Source: Desulfobacterales bacterium
Lineage (GTDB): Bacteria; Desulfobacterota; Desulfobulbia; Desulfobulbales; BM004
DNA: 9,139 nt
Direction: 5' to 3'
NCBI GenBank assembly: GCA_012974315.1
Contig: JAAXQI010000114.1
Coordinates: 1 to 9,139 of the forward strand
Shown: positions 1 through 7,525 of the stretch, one piece after another
Numbering within the stretch: the stretch's first letter is position 1
Layout: the number at the start of each line of letters is the position of its first letter
Program-made: the position numbers and the translations under genes
The notes under the pieces: generated by a model
Told to the model about the DNA's origin: nothing
What the model saw: the letters and a program-made list of their open reading frames with translations, nothing else
The model's database searches: none

Positions 1-4
1 CCCC

Positions 5-625
5 TCACCCCCTGTTCACTATCAGAGCCAGGTTCAGCCGGCTGCCGGTGCGGGTCTTTTCGTAGATAGAACTCAGGTGGGCCTTAACTGTCCGTTCAGT
101 AATATCCAGATTGGCAGCAATCTCAAGATTGGACTGCCCCTGGGCAATGAGATCGGCAATCTCCCGTTCCCGCTTTGTCAGAGTTTCAAGTTTTTTCTTA
201 GAATCAGAAACGGCCATACTCTTTGCCTTGGAATAAGAGTCAAGTATCAAACGCTGCATAACCTTCTGGCCAAGCCATACCGCCCCGCTTGAAATAACCC
301 GGGTAGCTTCTGTAAGCCGCTCAGCAGAGATATAGGTATTTGCATAACCGACAATTCCCAACTTGAGAAAAGTTAAGCCTTCCTCTTCATTGGGTTGATC
401 GGAGAAAAGAAAAATTCTGCAGAGAGGACTTAAACGCCGTATTTCAATAAAGGTTTCCGGGTCGACAAGGGGACGGTGCAGAAGGAGCAGGTCAAACTTC
501 TCATCAGCACAGAGTTTTTGAAGATTGGGTAAAGAATCTGCCTGATTCAGGTCATACTTATCTTTCAGAAGGTCTACCCATCTTTGAATAACCAAATCAT
601 TAGCACTGCCCAAAAGAATAGCCAT
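5..625 (-). CDS. LuxR/NarL-type DNA-binding regulator with degenerate receiver domain
   Basis: 206 residues, ATG start, TGA stop. The C-terminal part (about residues 146-204) is a clear LuxR-type helix-turn-helix: LTKREREI at 149-156, a run of small and acidic residues into the turn, then TERTVKAHLSSIYEK at 176-190. The N-terminal 120 residues have the length and alternating pattern of a response-regulator receiver, but the key residues are missing. The acidic pair after strand 1 reads Gly-Ser (ILLGS), the phospho-acceptor position in FDLLLLH is His50 instead of Asp, and the Lys after GY in strand 5 is Thr97. Ser75 fits the conserved Thr/Ser. I infer a cytoplasmic transcription factor not controlled by Asp phosphorylation. 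It starts 3 bases after the lapC stop, so it is almost certainly co-transcribed and translationally coupled with the secretion genes; an AGAGA stretch inside the lapC end may be its ribosome site. Its targets are unknown; the Lap genes or the adhesin are reasonable guesses. Confidence 0.9.
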   Translation of the reverse strand: MAILLGSANDLVIQRWVDLLKDKYDLNQADSLPNLQKLCADEKFDLLLLHRPLVDPETFIEIRRLSPLCRIFLFSDQPNEEEGLTFLKLGIVGYANTYISAERLTEATRVISSGAVWLGQKVMQRLILDSYSKAKSMAVSDSKKKLETLTKREREIADLIAQGQSNLEIAANLDITERTVKAHLSSIYEKTRTGSRLNLALIVNRG

Positions 626-628
626 AGA

Positions 629-1990
629 TTACTGTTCTCTCAATGCCATATATTTGGCTCTCAGAACCGGCTTCAAAAGGTAAGACAGGATTGTCTTTTT
701 CCCGGTAAGAATATCAACTGAAGCCACCATGCCAGGGATAATCGGTAAGGGATTTGTTTCAGGACCAAGATAGTTCTTGCTGGTTCTTAATCGCACAAGG
801 TAAAAACTGTTACCCTTGTCGTCTGTTATACTGTCTGCACTGATATGTTCCAGCTTGGCTTCGAGGCCTCCATAAATGGTAAAATCATACGCAGTGAATT
901 TTACCTTGGCATCCTGATCCGGCCGGAGAAATGCAATATCAGCAGGCTTGATATTTGTTTCTATAACCAGGGTGTCTTCCAGGGGGACTATTTCAACAAG
1001 ATCCATACCAGGTTGAATAACCCCTCCCACAGTATTGACCAGGAGCCTGTTAATGGTTCCTGTCACAGGTGACTGGACATTGGTCCGCCGCAAACGGTCC
1101 TCAATGGCTATTGCAGATGCAGAAACATCTTCAAGTTCTGCCAGTACATCGTTTAACTCGGATTTGGCTTTATTAAAAAATGCAAGCTGGTTTTCACGGA
1201 GCTCCAGTTGAGCTTCCTGAAGTTTGGAATCAGACTTTGGAATAGACTGTTTGATCGTTGCAATTTCTCCCTGCATCATACTGGCCTGGCGTTCAAGATG
1301 CAGGACCTCAACTTCCGATACAGCTCCCTGGGCAACTAAAGGCCGGGTTAATTCAAGTTCCTTATTCAAGAGGGCAAAGGTCCTGGTTAACTCTTCGAGT
1401 TTAGAGGTAAGTTCCCTGTATTCATGTTTTCTCTGGCTGATCTGTTCCCGAATTCTCTGCATGGAAGAGTTGAATTCACGCCTTCTTGATTCAAACAATT
1501 CCTTTTCGCGGACGCCGACCTGAGGCTTTTCGTTAATTACCTCTTGCGGCACCTCAAAATTGGATCCATTGGATTCCGCTTCCAACCTGGCAGCCTTTGA
1601 CTTGGATGCGAGGTATTTTACTCTGTTTTGCTTGAAAGATGACGAGAACCTGGTTTCATCAATGCGCAGCAAAAGCTGATCTTTTTTAACAAGTTGACCG
1701 ACATCGATCATAATTTCAGAAAGGATTCCCCCTTCCAGGTTCTGTATAACCTGTATCTGTGTAGATGGAACCACCTTGCCATCACCACGGGTCACCTGCT
1801 CTATTTCAGAATAATAAGCCCAGACCATAAACAGCACCAATAGTGCCATGACAACCCAGAGGATGGCACGACCGCCCTTTGGAGTCTGGGCCAGGATAGA
1901 CGTGCGTATATCCGTCGTCAGGTCGACATCTTCCGGCTGCATTCGGTAGAATAACTTATTTGACTCAGGTTTTTTCTCGGATTCAGACAA
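629..1990 (-). CDS. lapC: HlyD/LapC-family membrane fusion protein of type I secretion system
   Basis: 453 residues, the usual size for HlyD/LapC adaptors. Order of parts: a short cytoplasmic tail (1-41), one membrane segment (about 42-60, AILWVVMALLVLFMVWAYY), the first half of a lipoyl-like domain (about 68-112, with NLEGGIL and VGQLVKKDQLLLRID), a long periplasmic coiled-coil hairpin (about 155-300, rich in Glu, Lys, Arg, Leu and Gln), the second lipoyl half (305-337, VQSPVTGTINRL and GGVIQPGMDLVEIVP), and a beta-barrel region ending in the family signature VDILTGKKTILSYLLKP at about 425-441. It should bridge the LapB transporter in the inner membrane to the TolC-like channel. The start is TTG: the only other in-frame start nearby is Met17, which has no visible ribosome site. 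The lapB stop codon lies in the same frame 15 bases upstream. A GGGG run in that gap may serve as a weak ribosome site. Confidence 0.94.
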   Translation of the reverse strand: MSESEKKPESNKLFYRMQPEDVDLTTDIRTSILAQTPKGGRAILWVVMALLVLFMVWAYYSEIEQVTRGDGKVVPSTQIQVIQNLEGGILSEIMIDVGQLVKKDQLLLRIDETRFSSSFKQNRVKYLASKSKAARLEAESNGSNFEVPQEVINEKPQVGVREKELFESRRREFNSSMQRIREQISQRKHEYRELTSKLEELTRTFALLNKELELTRPLVAQGAVSEVEVLHLERQASMMQGEIATIKQSIPKSDSKLQEAQLELRENQLAFFNKAKSELNDVLAELEDVSASAIAIEDRLRRTNVQSPVTGTINRLLVNTVGGVIQPGMDLVEIVPLEDTLVIETNIKPADIAFLRPDQDAKVKFTAYDFTIYGGLEAKLEHISADSITDDKGNSFYLVRLRTSKNYLGPETNPLPIIPGMVASVDILTGKKTILSYLLKPVLRAKYMALREQ

Positions 1991-2005
1991 CTTGCTTACC
2001 CCGGA

Positions 2006-4180
2006 TTATACGTTCAACTGGCCTCTTTTAAGAGCCTCTAAAACTGACGCCTTTGGACCATCAGCAATAACTGTACCATTATCAATCACAACAAGACGGT
2101 CAACCATTTCAAGCAATGAGGCCCTATGGGTTATTAGTATCATGGTTTTGTTTGCTATCACCTTGGATAAATTATCCCGCAGCAGAACTTCTGTCTTGTT
2201 ATCCATGTTGCTGGTCGGCTCGTCGAGCACGAGCACAGGAGGACTGAGAATCATTGCCCTGGCCAACGCAACGCACTGTCTCTGGCCGCCGGAAAGTCCT
2301 CTGCCAAGTTCCCCAACTTCCATATCAAAACCCATGGAATGCTTTTTAACGAATTCATTCACGCCGGTTAGCTCAGCAACCCGTAAAATTGTGCTATCTT
2401 CTACATCATGTGTACCCATGATGATATTATCTCGGATAGTACCACGAAAAAGAGTTATATCCTGGGAAACATAACCGACGCTATGGCGCAGATCAGCAGG
2501 GTCAATCTGCCGTATATCTGTTCCATCCACACTGACCATACCGCTAAGCGGTTGATACAAGCCAAGCAGCAGCTTGCCCAGAGTGGTTTTTCCTGAACCT
2601 ATAGGACCAATAAGACCGACCTTTTCCCCGGCTTTAATTTGCAGAGAAATGTTGTTTAATATCTTTACTGTCTGATTCGGGTATGAAAAAACAAGATTTT
2701 TGACTTCGATCCCACCTTGTATCTGTGCTCTATGCAAAAAAGTCGTGCCTTCTGGCCGCTCAACCGGAAGTGCCATAATTTGATTCAAGGTTTTCAAAGC
2801 TGTTTTGGCACGATGATAACGGGTAGCAAGGCTTACAACCTGTGACATGGGGGCAATTGCCTGTCGTGAAACAATTACCAGTGCGATGAGCCCTCCCTGG
2901 GACAGATTGCCTTCGGAAATCATGTAAACACCAGCAATTACAACAGCAACAACAGAAATACTTTGCACAAAAAAGGAAAAATGATTTACAGACGATGAAA
3001 GAAACCTGGATCTGGCACTCCATTTAGCGATATAGCTGACTGCCTCTTCCCAGGCTCTCTGAATCTGGCTCTCTGCTCCAAGCATCTTAATCGTTTCAAG
3101 GCCTGACAAACCTTCTATGAGAATGGCATTCTTCTGGGAAGATGCCTGGAATGATTTCTCAACTGCCTTTTGCAGGGGAATCTGGATAAAAAGAGCATAG
3201 AGTAGGAGCAAAACAATAGAAATGATATGAACATAAACGATATTGCCACCAAGATACCAGATAACAGCAAGTGCCAGGAGAACAAAGGGCATATCTATTA
3301 AAGCAATTATGGAGAAAGATGTGATAAAATCACGGATGGACTCAAATTCCTGCAGGTTCTTGGAGAATGACCCGATTGATTGGGGCCGGGATTCCATGCG
3401 CAGACCAAGTACCTTTTGAAAAAGGCTGGCAGATATCTTCAGATTTGCCCTCTTACCAGCTTCGTCAACAAAATATCCCCGAAGGCCTCGCATGATTGTT
3501 GCAAAGACATAAATAACACTGATGCCGATGGCCAGTACCCAGAGTGTTTCAAATGCAGAGTTTGGTATAACCCTGTCATAAACGTTTAAAACAAAGAACG
3601 GACTGGCAAGACCAAAGACATTTATTAAAAATGAGGCAATAAAAACATCCCTGTAAATTCGCCATGATTCAAAAATCGTACCCCAGAACCATCCCCTTTT
3701 AGAGGTTGGACTTATTTCATCAATTGCCAGGCGCTCCATCCGGAATTTTGGACGAACAAATATGCCATAGCCAGTGTAAATATCCTCGAGCTCCTGTCGT
3801 GTAACTGTCTTTTCCCCCATACCGGTTTCAGGCATGAGAATACTCAACTGCTGGCCTCCATTTACAATATCTACCAGGACACAGGCCTTGCGGTCTTTTA
3901 AGAGCAAAACAACAGGAAGTTGAAGGTTGGTAATTCTCTCAAGGGAACGATGAAGAATACGGGATGATAGTCCGATACGATCAGCAGCTCTGGGAAACAG
4001 TTCTGCAGTAAGCCGATTGTTGACCAACGGCAACCCGGAGATTAAGCCTGTTCGGGACGCAGAACGATCATGCAACTTGGCAAGTTGCATAAGACAATCT
4101 AAAAGAGGATCGTCATGCGTATCTGTGCCTCCTCCAAGATTCCATTCATTTGAAGGAGGGCTTTCTTCTTTTTCCGACAT
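2006..4180 (-). CDS. lapB: LapB-type type I secretion ABC transporter with inactive C39-like domain
   Basis: 724 residues, the normal length for peptidase-domain-bearing type I exporters. Residues about 23-145 form a C39-peptidase-like domain. Aligning DPLLDC (24-29) with the DCGxxC motif of active peptidases puts Pro25 at the catalytic Cys, and the usual catalytic His motif is also absent around 97-105, so it should bind but not cut its substrate. Residues about 175-450 are the six-helix exporter membrane domain, including SFLINVFGLASPFFVLNVYDRVIPN. The ATPase domain has Walker A GPIGSGKT (525-532), Q-loop Gln573, signature LSGGQ (629-633), Walker B VLVLDE (649-654) and H-loop His685, all intact. 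It should power export of a large RTX-type adhesin. It is the first gene of the lapB-lapC-luxR operon. The ATG start has no strong Shine-Dalgarno sequence upstream. Confidence 0.96.
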   Translation of the reverse strand: MSEKEESPPSNEWNLGGGTDTHDDPLLDCLMQLAKLHDRSASRTGLISGLPLVNNRLTAELFPRAADRIGLSSRILHRSLERITNLQLPVVLLLKDRKACVLVDIVNGGQQLSILMPETGMGEKTVTRQELEDIYTGYGIFVRPKFRMERLAIDEISPTSKRGWFWGTIFESWRIYRDVFIASFLINVFGLASPFFVLNVYDRVIPNSAFETLWVLAIGISVIYVFATIMRGLRGYFVDEAGKRANLKISASLFQKVLGLRMESRPQSIGSFSKNLQEFESIRDFITSFSIIALIDMPFVLLALAVIWYLGGNIVYVHIISIVLLLLYALFIQIPLQKAVEKSFQASSQKNAILIEGLSGLETIKMLGAESQIQRAWEEAVSYIAKWSARSRFLSSSVNHFSFFVQSISVVAVVIAGVYMISEGNLSQGGLIALVIVSRQAIAPMSQVVSLATRYHRAKTALKTLNQIMALPVERPEGTTFLHRAQIQGGIEVKNLVFSYPNQTVKILNNISLQIKAGEKVGLIGPIGSGKTTLGKLLLGLYQPLSGMVSVDGTDIRQIDPADLRHSVGYVSQDITLFRGTIRDNIIMGTHDVEDSTILRVAELTGVNEFVKKHSMGFDMEVGELGRGLSGGQRQCVALARAMILSPPVLVLDEPTSNMDNKTEVLLRDNLSKVIANKTMILITHRASLLEMVDRLVVIDNGTVIADGPKASVLEALKRGQLNV

Positions 4181-4243
4181 AGATTCGTTAGTGAGACTTA
4201 TAAAGTTAAACCGTATGGTAAAAACACATCTTTTAACGTATTA

Positions 4244-4274
4244 ATCATACTTGGTAAATATATTTTAGTGTAAA
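4244..4274 (-). promoter_or_regulatory. Possible promoter of the lapB-lapC-luxR operon
   Basis: On the minus strand TTTACA (4269-4274) and TATGAT (4244-4249) each match the sigma-70 consensus at five of six bases, but the spacer is 19 bases, longer than the ideal 17. The surrounding 4181-4358 region is very AT-rich, which makes chance matches likely. It would give a leader of roughly 55-60 bases. Confidence 0.28.
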
Positions 4275-4287
4275 AATAATAAGATGT

Positions 4288-4318
4288 CCATTTTTTGTTG
4301 GATAACGTACCAAAATGG
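4288..4318. promoter_or_regulatory. Inverted repeat in the lapB/small-gene divergent region
   Basis: CCATTTT (4288-4294) and AAAATGG (4312-4318) form a perfect 7-base dyad with 17 bases between. It surrounds the proposed -35 of the plus-strand gene and lies upstream of the proposed lapB promoter, where an operator would be expected. A binding site for the neighbouring LuxR-type protein is possible but not shown. Confidence 0.3.
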
Positions 4319-4326
4319 CTTATACA
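4298..4326 (+). promoter_or_regulatory. Possible sigma-70-type promoter of the small plus-strand gene
   Basis: TTGGAT (4298-4303), a 17-base spacer, and TATACA (4321-4326), placing a transcription start near 4333 and a leader of about 26 bases carrying the GGGGG ribosome site. The -35 matches the consensus at only three of six bases, so this is tentative. Confidence 0.35.
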
Positions 4327-4358
4327 AAAAGAAAAACTAACTCATCGGGGGTAAAGTT

Positions 4359-4688
4359 ATGCTGTTTATTGAAAGGGATAAAATTGGAAATATAATTGCT
4401 TTACATGTAAAGCCTGAAGCAAATGCCCGAGAGCAGAAGGCCATAATGGATGATGAAATTCTGGCATTTCTCAACAAAAGTGTCGATACTGATCCCTGGG
4501 TGCAACTGCTGTCCCTTTCGGATATGAGTATTATCCGAATCCTTGAAGATCTGATTGATCTTCTCATCAGAAAAAAGGTTATTATGCTTACTGATTTACC
4601 GGAAGAAGCACAGACAAAGATCAGTGAACGTAAACGGTTAAGGGAAAAGCTTGACCCTAGCCATTTGATGGTAGATGATATTTTATAG
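4359..4688 (+). CDS. Small conserved-looking protein of unknown function
   Basis: 109 residues, the only gene on the plus strand. A GGGGG run ends 7 bases before the ATG, the clearest ribosome site in the window, and a promoter-like pair lies upstream (4298-4326). The product is soluble, with no signal peptide or membrane segment. It begins MLFIERDKIGNI and has a largely helical middle (SLSDMSIIRILEDLIDLLIRKKV, about residues 52-74) followed by LTDLPEEAQTKISERKRLREKL. From memory this resembles short gammaproteobacterial proteins with the pattern IRVLEDLI...KGVI..TDLPEAAQ.KL, which are often labelled 'tryptophan synthase subunit beta like'. That label cannot be right in a functional sense, because the protein is about a quarter of the TrpB length and shows no PLP-binding site. 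A 128-codon frame on the opposite strand (4337-4723) overlaps it but looks like its antisense shadow. Function unknown; a link to the Lap system rests on position only. Confidence 0.8.
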   Translation: MLFIERDKIGNIIALHVKPEANAREQKAIMDDEILAFLNKSVDTDPWVQLLSLSDMSIIRILEDLIDLLIRKKVIMLTDLPEEAQTKISERKRLREKLDPSHLMVDDIL

Positions 4689-4739
4689 GAAAGCCCTATT
4701 AATAATCCTGGAATTTGCCCCAATCTGATCCTTTCCTAT
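4685..4739. repeat. Inverted repeat across the convergent gap between the small gene and lapD
   Basis: ATAGGAAAG (4685-4693) and CTTTCCTAT (4731-4739) are perfect 9-base arms 37 bases apart. The left arm includes the TAG stop of the plus-strand gene, and the right arm ends 6 bases before the lapD stop codon. There is no clear U-run on either strand, so it is a weak candidate for a shared two-way terminator rather than a confident one. Confidence 0.3.
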
Positions 4740-4745
4740 CCTCTT

Positions 4746-6722
4746 CTAGCTCTCTTGCATTTTATCAAGTAACGGTTTAGGCCGTTCAACTATGTACCCC
4801 TGAATTGCATCAAGGTTGAGCTCTTTAAGAAGCTCCCATTGCTGTTCTGTTTCTACTCCTTCAGCAATGACGTTAATATCAAGACTGTGAGCTACACTGC
4901 AGAGAGATCCAACAAAGAAACGGCTGTCACTTTCCTTGTCCTTTAACTCACCGGTGTAAGCCCTGTCGATCTTGACATAGTCAGGACGCAGTGACTTCAA
5001 ATAACCCAGATGAGTTGAACTCTGTCCATAATGATCAAGCCCGACAAGATGTCCATATTGCCTGACTACCAAACTGAATTCCTTAACCAGGTCCAGATTC
5101 TGGACAGCTCCAAATTCAGCAAATTCAAAATTTATACGTGGTGATTTTTCAGGAAGATTTTTCAGGGCGGAATAAACCCATCGACGGAATGAATCATTTT
5201 CCAATGAAGCGGATGAGACATTTACGGCAATATGGTCAACATCTATTTTGCGAGGATCAATTCGCATAACTTCTTCCAGAACTATGCGGTCCAGGTATGA
5301 AACAAGATGCAGTCGCTCTGCAAAAGGCATAAATAACCCAGCGCTTAATAAACTGCCATCTTCCTGAATAATGCGGGAAAATATCTCAAGATGGATAATC
5401 TGTTTTCTATCATAGGCATTGACAACCGGTTGAGCATATAAAGTAATTTTTCGTTCCGACAAAGCCTGGTCAAGAATTTCTTTCCACTGTTGCTGCCCAA
5501 GAGGCATATTCTCTGATTCTTCTGTGATTGAAAGAATTTTCCACTTATTAGGTCCAGTTTGCTGGGCTGATCGTAATGCCAGGTCTGCCTCTGATAAGAG
5601 ACGACTCAGAGAAGTTGAATTCTCATAGTTTACCACTCCTACATGGGCGACATTGTCTGTCAGTGTCAGTTGTTCAACTGCAAGTTGACTCAATTTGCGG
5701 ATTACAGTTTCTGCAATACTCTCACCATCCCATGCTAACGCATCCGGGACAAAAATACCGAAATCACCACCTGTTAAACGGGCAAGGACAGAGTTCGGAT
5801 GTTGTTTTGTCGATTCCTGTAATATAGCGGCCACTTTCTGCAAAAGTTCATCACCGGCCTGAAACCCCTTCTGTTGGTTCAACTCATGTAGATCTCTTAT
5901 CTGCACCAGTAGAATGATACCCTTTGTTGTACTATCACCCCTGTCAAGACGGGCAGTTATCTGACTTTCAAAAAACCTCCTGTTCCCCAATGCGGTCAAA
6001 GAATCATGGTAGGCATGTTTTTTAAGACTTTCGGCAATGGAAACCTGCTCCTCGAATATTTCCTTAACTTTGCCGGTCATGCGATTCATGGCTTCAACTA
6101 CACGACGCAACTCTTTTGTCTTTGGCACTTTTTCCTGAATCTCATACTTCTTTCTACAGAGAGCATCTGCCTGTTTTTCGACCAGGACAAGAGATTTCAA
6201 CAATAATTTCAATCCAAATCCACCCACAATCAAAACGATAATACCGCAGGCAAGAAACCATAGAGTCATGCGGACAACATTTCCCCAAAGAGTTTTATAG
6301 GCATATCCAGGATGACTTTTTACATAAACAGCACCTGCCTGCTGCCAACCTGCCATGACATTTGCTGTGGCCTCTGGAGTTTTTAAAGGGATCAGGCGGA
6401 TAAACCACTGCGGCACATTTTCGATGGTAACATCAAGTACACGATCAAACTGGACATTCTGCTGAGCATCCGTATACCTGATAATACGGTAATACCCTCT
6501 GTCAAACACTGCATTGATCATACTTTCAATTGCCGGTTTATCATTATCTATATTGTGCTGTGAAATTGATAAACCGAGAGAAGTGGCAGTATCCTGGGCA
6601 TGGGATTCCAACTGGTCAATAAGAAAAGACCGGGTACTTTCAAGATTCGCCAACCAGGTGCCCGTAAACAGCATAAAGAACAGAACCAGAGTGAAAATAC
6701 CGAGTTGTCTATAAAGTGTCAT
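4746..6722 (-). CDS. lapD: LapD-type c-di-GMP receptor with degenerate GGDEF and EAL domains
   Basis: 658 residues, close to known LapD lengths. Order: membrane segment 1 (about 8-26), periplasmic LapD/MoxY-type domain (27-148), membrane segment 2 (about 150-175), a HAMP-like linker to about 225, GGDEF-like domain (about 236-397), EAL-like domain (about 415-652). In the periplasmic domain, AGWQQAG puts Trp126 at the position of the tryptophan that docks LapG in P. fluorescens LapD. The GGDEF motif reads GGDFG (318-322), so no cyclase activity is expected. EAL reads EIF (446-448) and the catalytic DDFG reads DHYG (563-566), so phosphodiesterase activity should be lost. KID (584-586), AEGVET (620-625) and the QGY...ERPKPL end remain, consistent with c-di-GMP binding. 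FEFAEFGA (532-539) also matches LapD relatives as I remember them. It should sequester LapG when c-di-GMP is high. An in-frame TAA two codons before the ATG fixes the start. Confidence 0.96.
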   Translation of the reverse strand: MTLYRQLGIFTLVLFFMLFTGTWLANLESTRSFLIDQLESHAQDTATSLGLSISQHNIDNDKPAIESMINAVFDRGYYRIIRYTDAQQNVQFDRVLDVTIENVPQWFIRLIPLKTPEATANVMAGWQQAGAVYVKSHPGYAYKTLWGNVVRMTLWFLACGIIVLIVGGFGLKLLLKSLVLVEKQADALCRKKYEIQEKVPKTKELRRVVEAMNRMTGKVKEIFEEQVSIAESLKKHAYHDSLTALGNRRFFESQITARLDRGDSTTKGIILLVQIRDLHELNQQKGFQAGDELLQKVAAILQESTKQHPNSVLARLTGGDFGIFVPDALAWDGESIAETVIRKLSQLAVEQLTLTDNVAHVGVVNYENSTSLSRLLSEADLALRSAQQTGPNKWKILSITEESENMPLGQQQWKEILDQALSERKITLYAQPVVNAYDRKQIIHLEIFSRIIQEDGSLLSAGLFMPFAERLHLVSYLDRIVLEEVMRIDPRKIDVDHIAVNVSSASLENDSFRRWVYSALKNLPEKSPRINFEFAEFGAVQNLDLVKEFSLVVRQYGHLVGLDHYGQSSTHLGYLKSLRPDYVKIDRAYTGELKDKESDSRFFVGSLCSVAHSLDINVIAEGVETEQQWELLKELNLDAIQGYIVERPKPLLDKMQES

Positions 6723-6887
6723 ATTTTACACCATGTGTTTGAACAGCAATAGTAATCCGAATGCATCAAATCTGAAATGCTACATTATGTGATGCTTCAA
6801 TTTTTCATGGCCCTAATAACTTTGTTTGTCTTTGAATCATTTACTTGTTTATTGTTAAATAACGAACCTGGTAAATTCTAAAATTAT
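6723..6887 (-). other. lapG-lapD intergenic region
   Basis: 165 AT-rich bases between the lapG stop and the lapD start. No reading frame or good terminator is visible. On the minus strand GCATCA and TGATGC form 6-base arms about 21 bases apart, and a CATAAT hexamer could be a -10 element, but I see no convincing -35. The length leaves room for a lapD promoter or a regulated leader. Confidence 0.3.
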
Positions 6888-7514
6888 TTATTGGGACAAA
6901 TTATCTTCAGACATTCTTTGCACCAGGTCCTGCCAGCGCTGCAGTTGGCTACTGCTACCTGCCAACTTACCTTTCCCCCGCTGTTTTGCGAGCCACATGC
7001 CGGTACCATTAAAACTATATATGGGCAATAGATCTGTCCGTTTTGATGCAGGGTGTATATCTTTCACTATATTATCAAGAATAAGGGGTTCGCTTCCTGG
7101 TGAACTATAGTAAGCAAGAACCATGTGATGGACATTATAGGTGATGGACTTGACGTATGTAAGATTTAACTTTTCATCTTTGATACCCATGGCCTTCAGG
7201 GTAAAATATTTTGCAATGGTAAAATCCTCACAGTCTCCCCCCTGGGTCCCGATAAACTCAATTGGTGTGGCCCAGTAATCCTTTACTCTCCAGTGATCAA
7301 TGTCATCGACAAACTCCATCATGTTAAAAAACTGGTTAACCTTTTCAAGTTTTTCCAGGTCTGTCTGACTATTATCCGATACAATCAAATCTTCCCAGGC
7401 AGTAAGACGTGAACGGGCAGACTTTCCATATTTCTGTTCAGCTTTATTTAGAAGTTCCGTATCGAGATGAAAATTTTTTCCCTTACTGATAGGGACTATT
7501 AAAGCCAAAAACAA
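6888..7514 (-). CDS. lapG: LapG-type periplasmic cysteine protease (5' end doubtful)
   Basis: Bacterial transglutaminase-like cysteine protease of the LapG family, which cuts the N-terminal retention module of LapA-like adhesins in the periplasm. Numbered from the TTG at 7514: AEQKYG (25-30), FVDDIDHW (68-75), DYWATPIEF (79-87), the catalytic GGDCED (92-97) with Cys95 flanked by Asp94 and Glu96 (the calcium-binding pair in Legionella LapG), His130 in NVHHMVLAYY, and Asp147 in PLILDNIV. The end (KRTDLLPIYSFN and RWQDLVQRM) is also typical. All triad residues are present, so the enzyme looks active. The start is not settled. This frame opens at 7547 but has no ATG, and the TTG start leaves a signal peptide lacking its basic N-terminus. 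A much better leader lies one base out of frame upstream (see 7526-7567). The gene follows the tolC terminator and precedes lapD by 165 bases, so it probably has its own promoter. Confidence 0.93.
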   Translation of the reverse strand: MFLALIVPISKGKNFHLDTELLNKAEQKYGKSARSRLTAWEDLIVSDNSQTDLEKLEKVNQFFNMMEFVDDIDHWRVKDYWATPIEFIGTQGGDCEDFTIAKYFTLKAMGIKDEKLNLTYVKSITYNVHHMVLAYYSSPGSEPLILDNIVKDIHPASKRTDLLPIYSFNGTGMWLAKQRGKGKLAGSSSQLQRWQDLVQRMSEDNLSQ

Positions 7515-7525
7515 ACACAGAATAG

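Noticed and set aside
5..625. Classical two-component response regulator
   Set aside because: The phospho-acceptor Asp, acidic pair and conserved Lys are all missing, and no histidine kinase gene is nearby.
1992..2474. 160-codon plus-strand frame opposite the end of lapB
   Set aside because: Ser/Thr/Leu-rich antisense of the conserved ATPase domain, with no plausible ribosome site or motif.
4359..4688. Tryptophan synthase beta subunit as the function of the small protein
   Set aside because: The protein is far too short and has no PLP-lysine motif; the name seems to be a propagated label.
4337..4723. 128-codon minus-strand frame opposite the small plus-strand gene
   Set aside because: Ser/Ile/Arg-rich product with no recognisable motif. 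The plus-strand frame has a clear ribosome site and a coherent conserved-looking core, so this reads as its antisense shadow.
4746..6722. Active diguanylate cyclase or phosphodiesterase
   Set aside because: GGDEF, EAL and DDFG motifs all carry substitutions at catalytic residues, and the architecture and Trp126 match LapD receptors.
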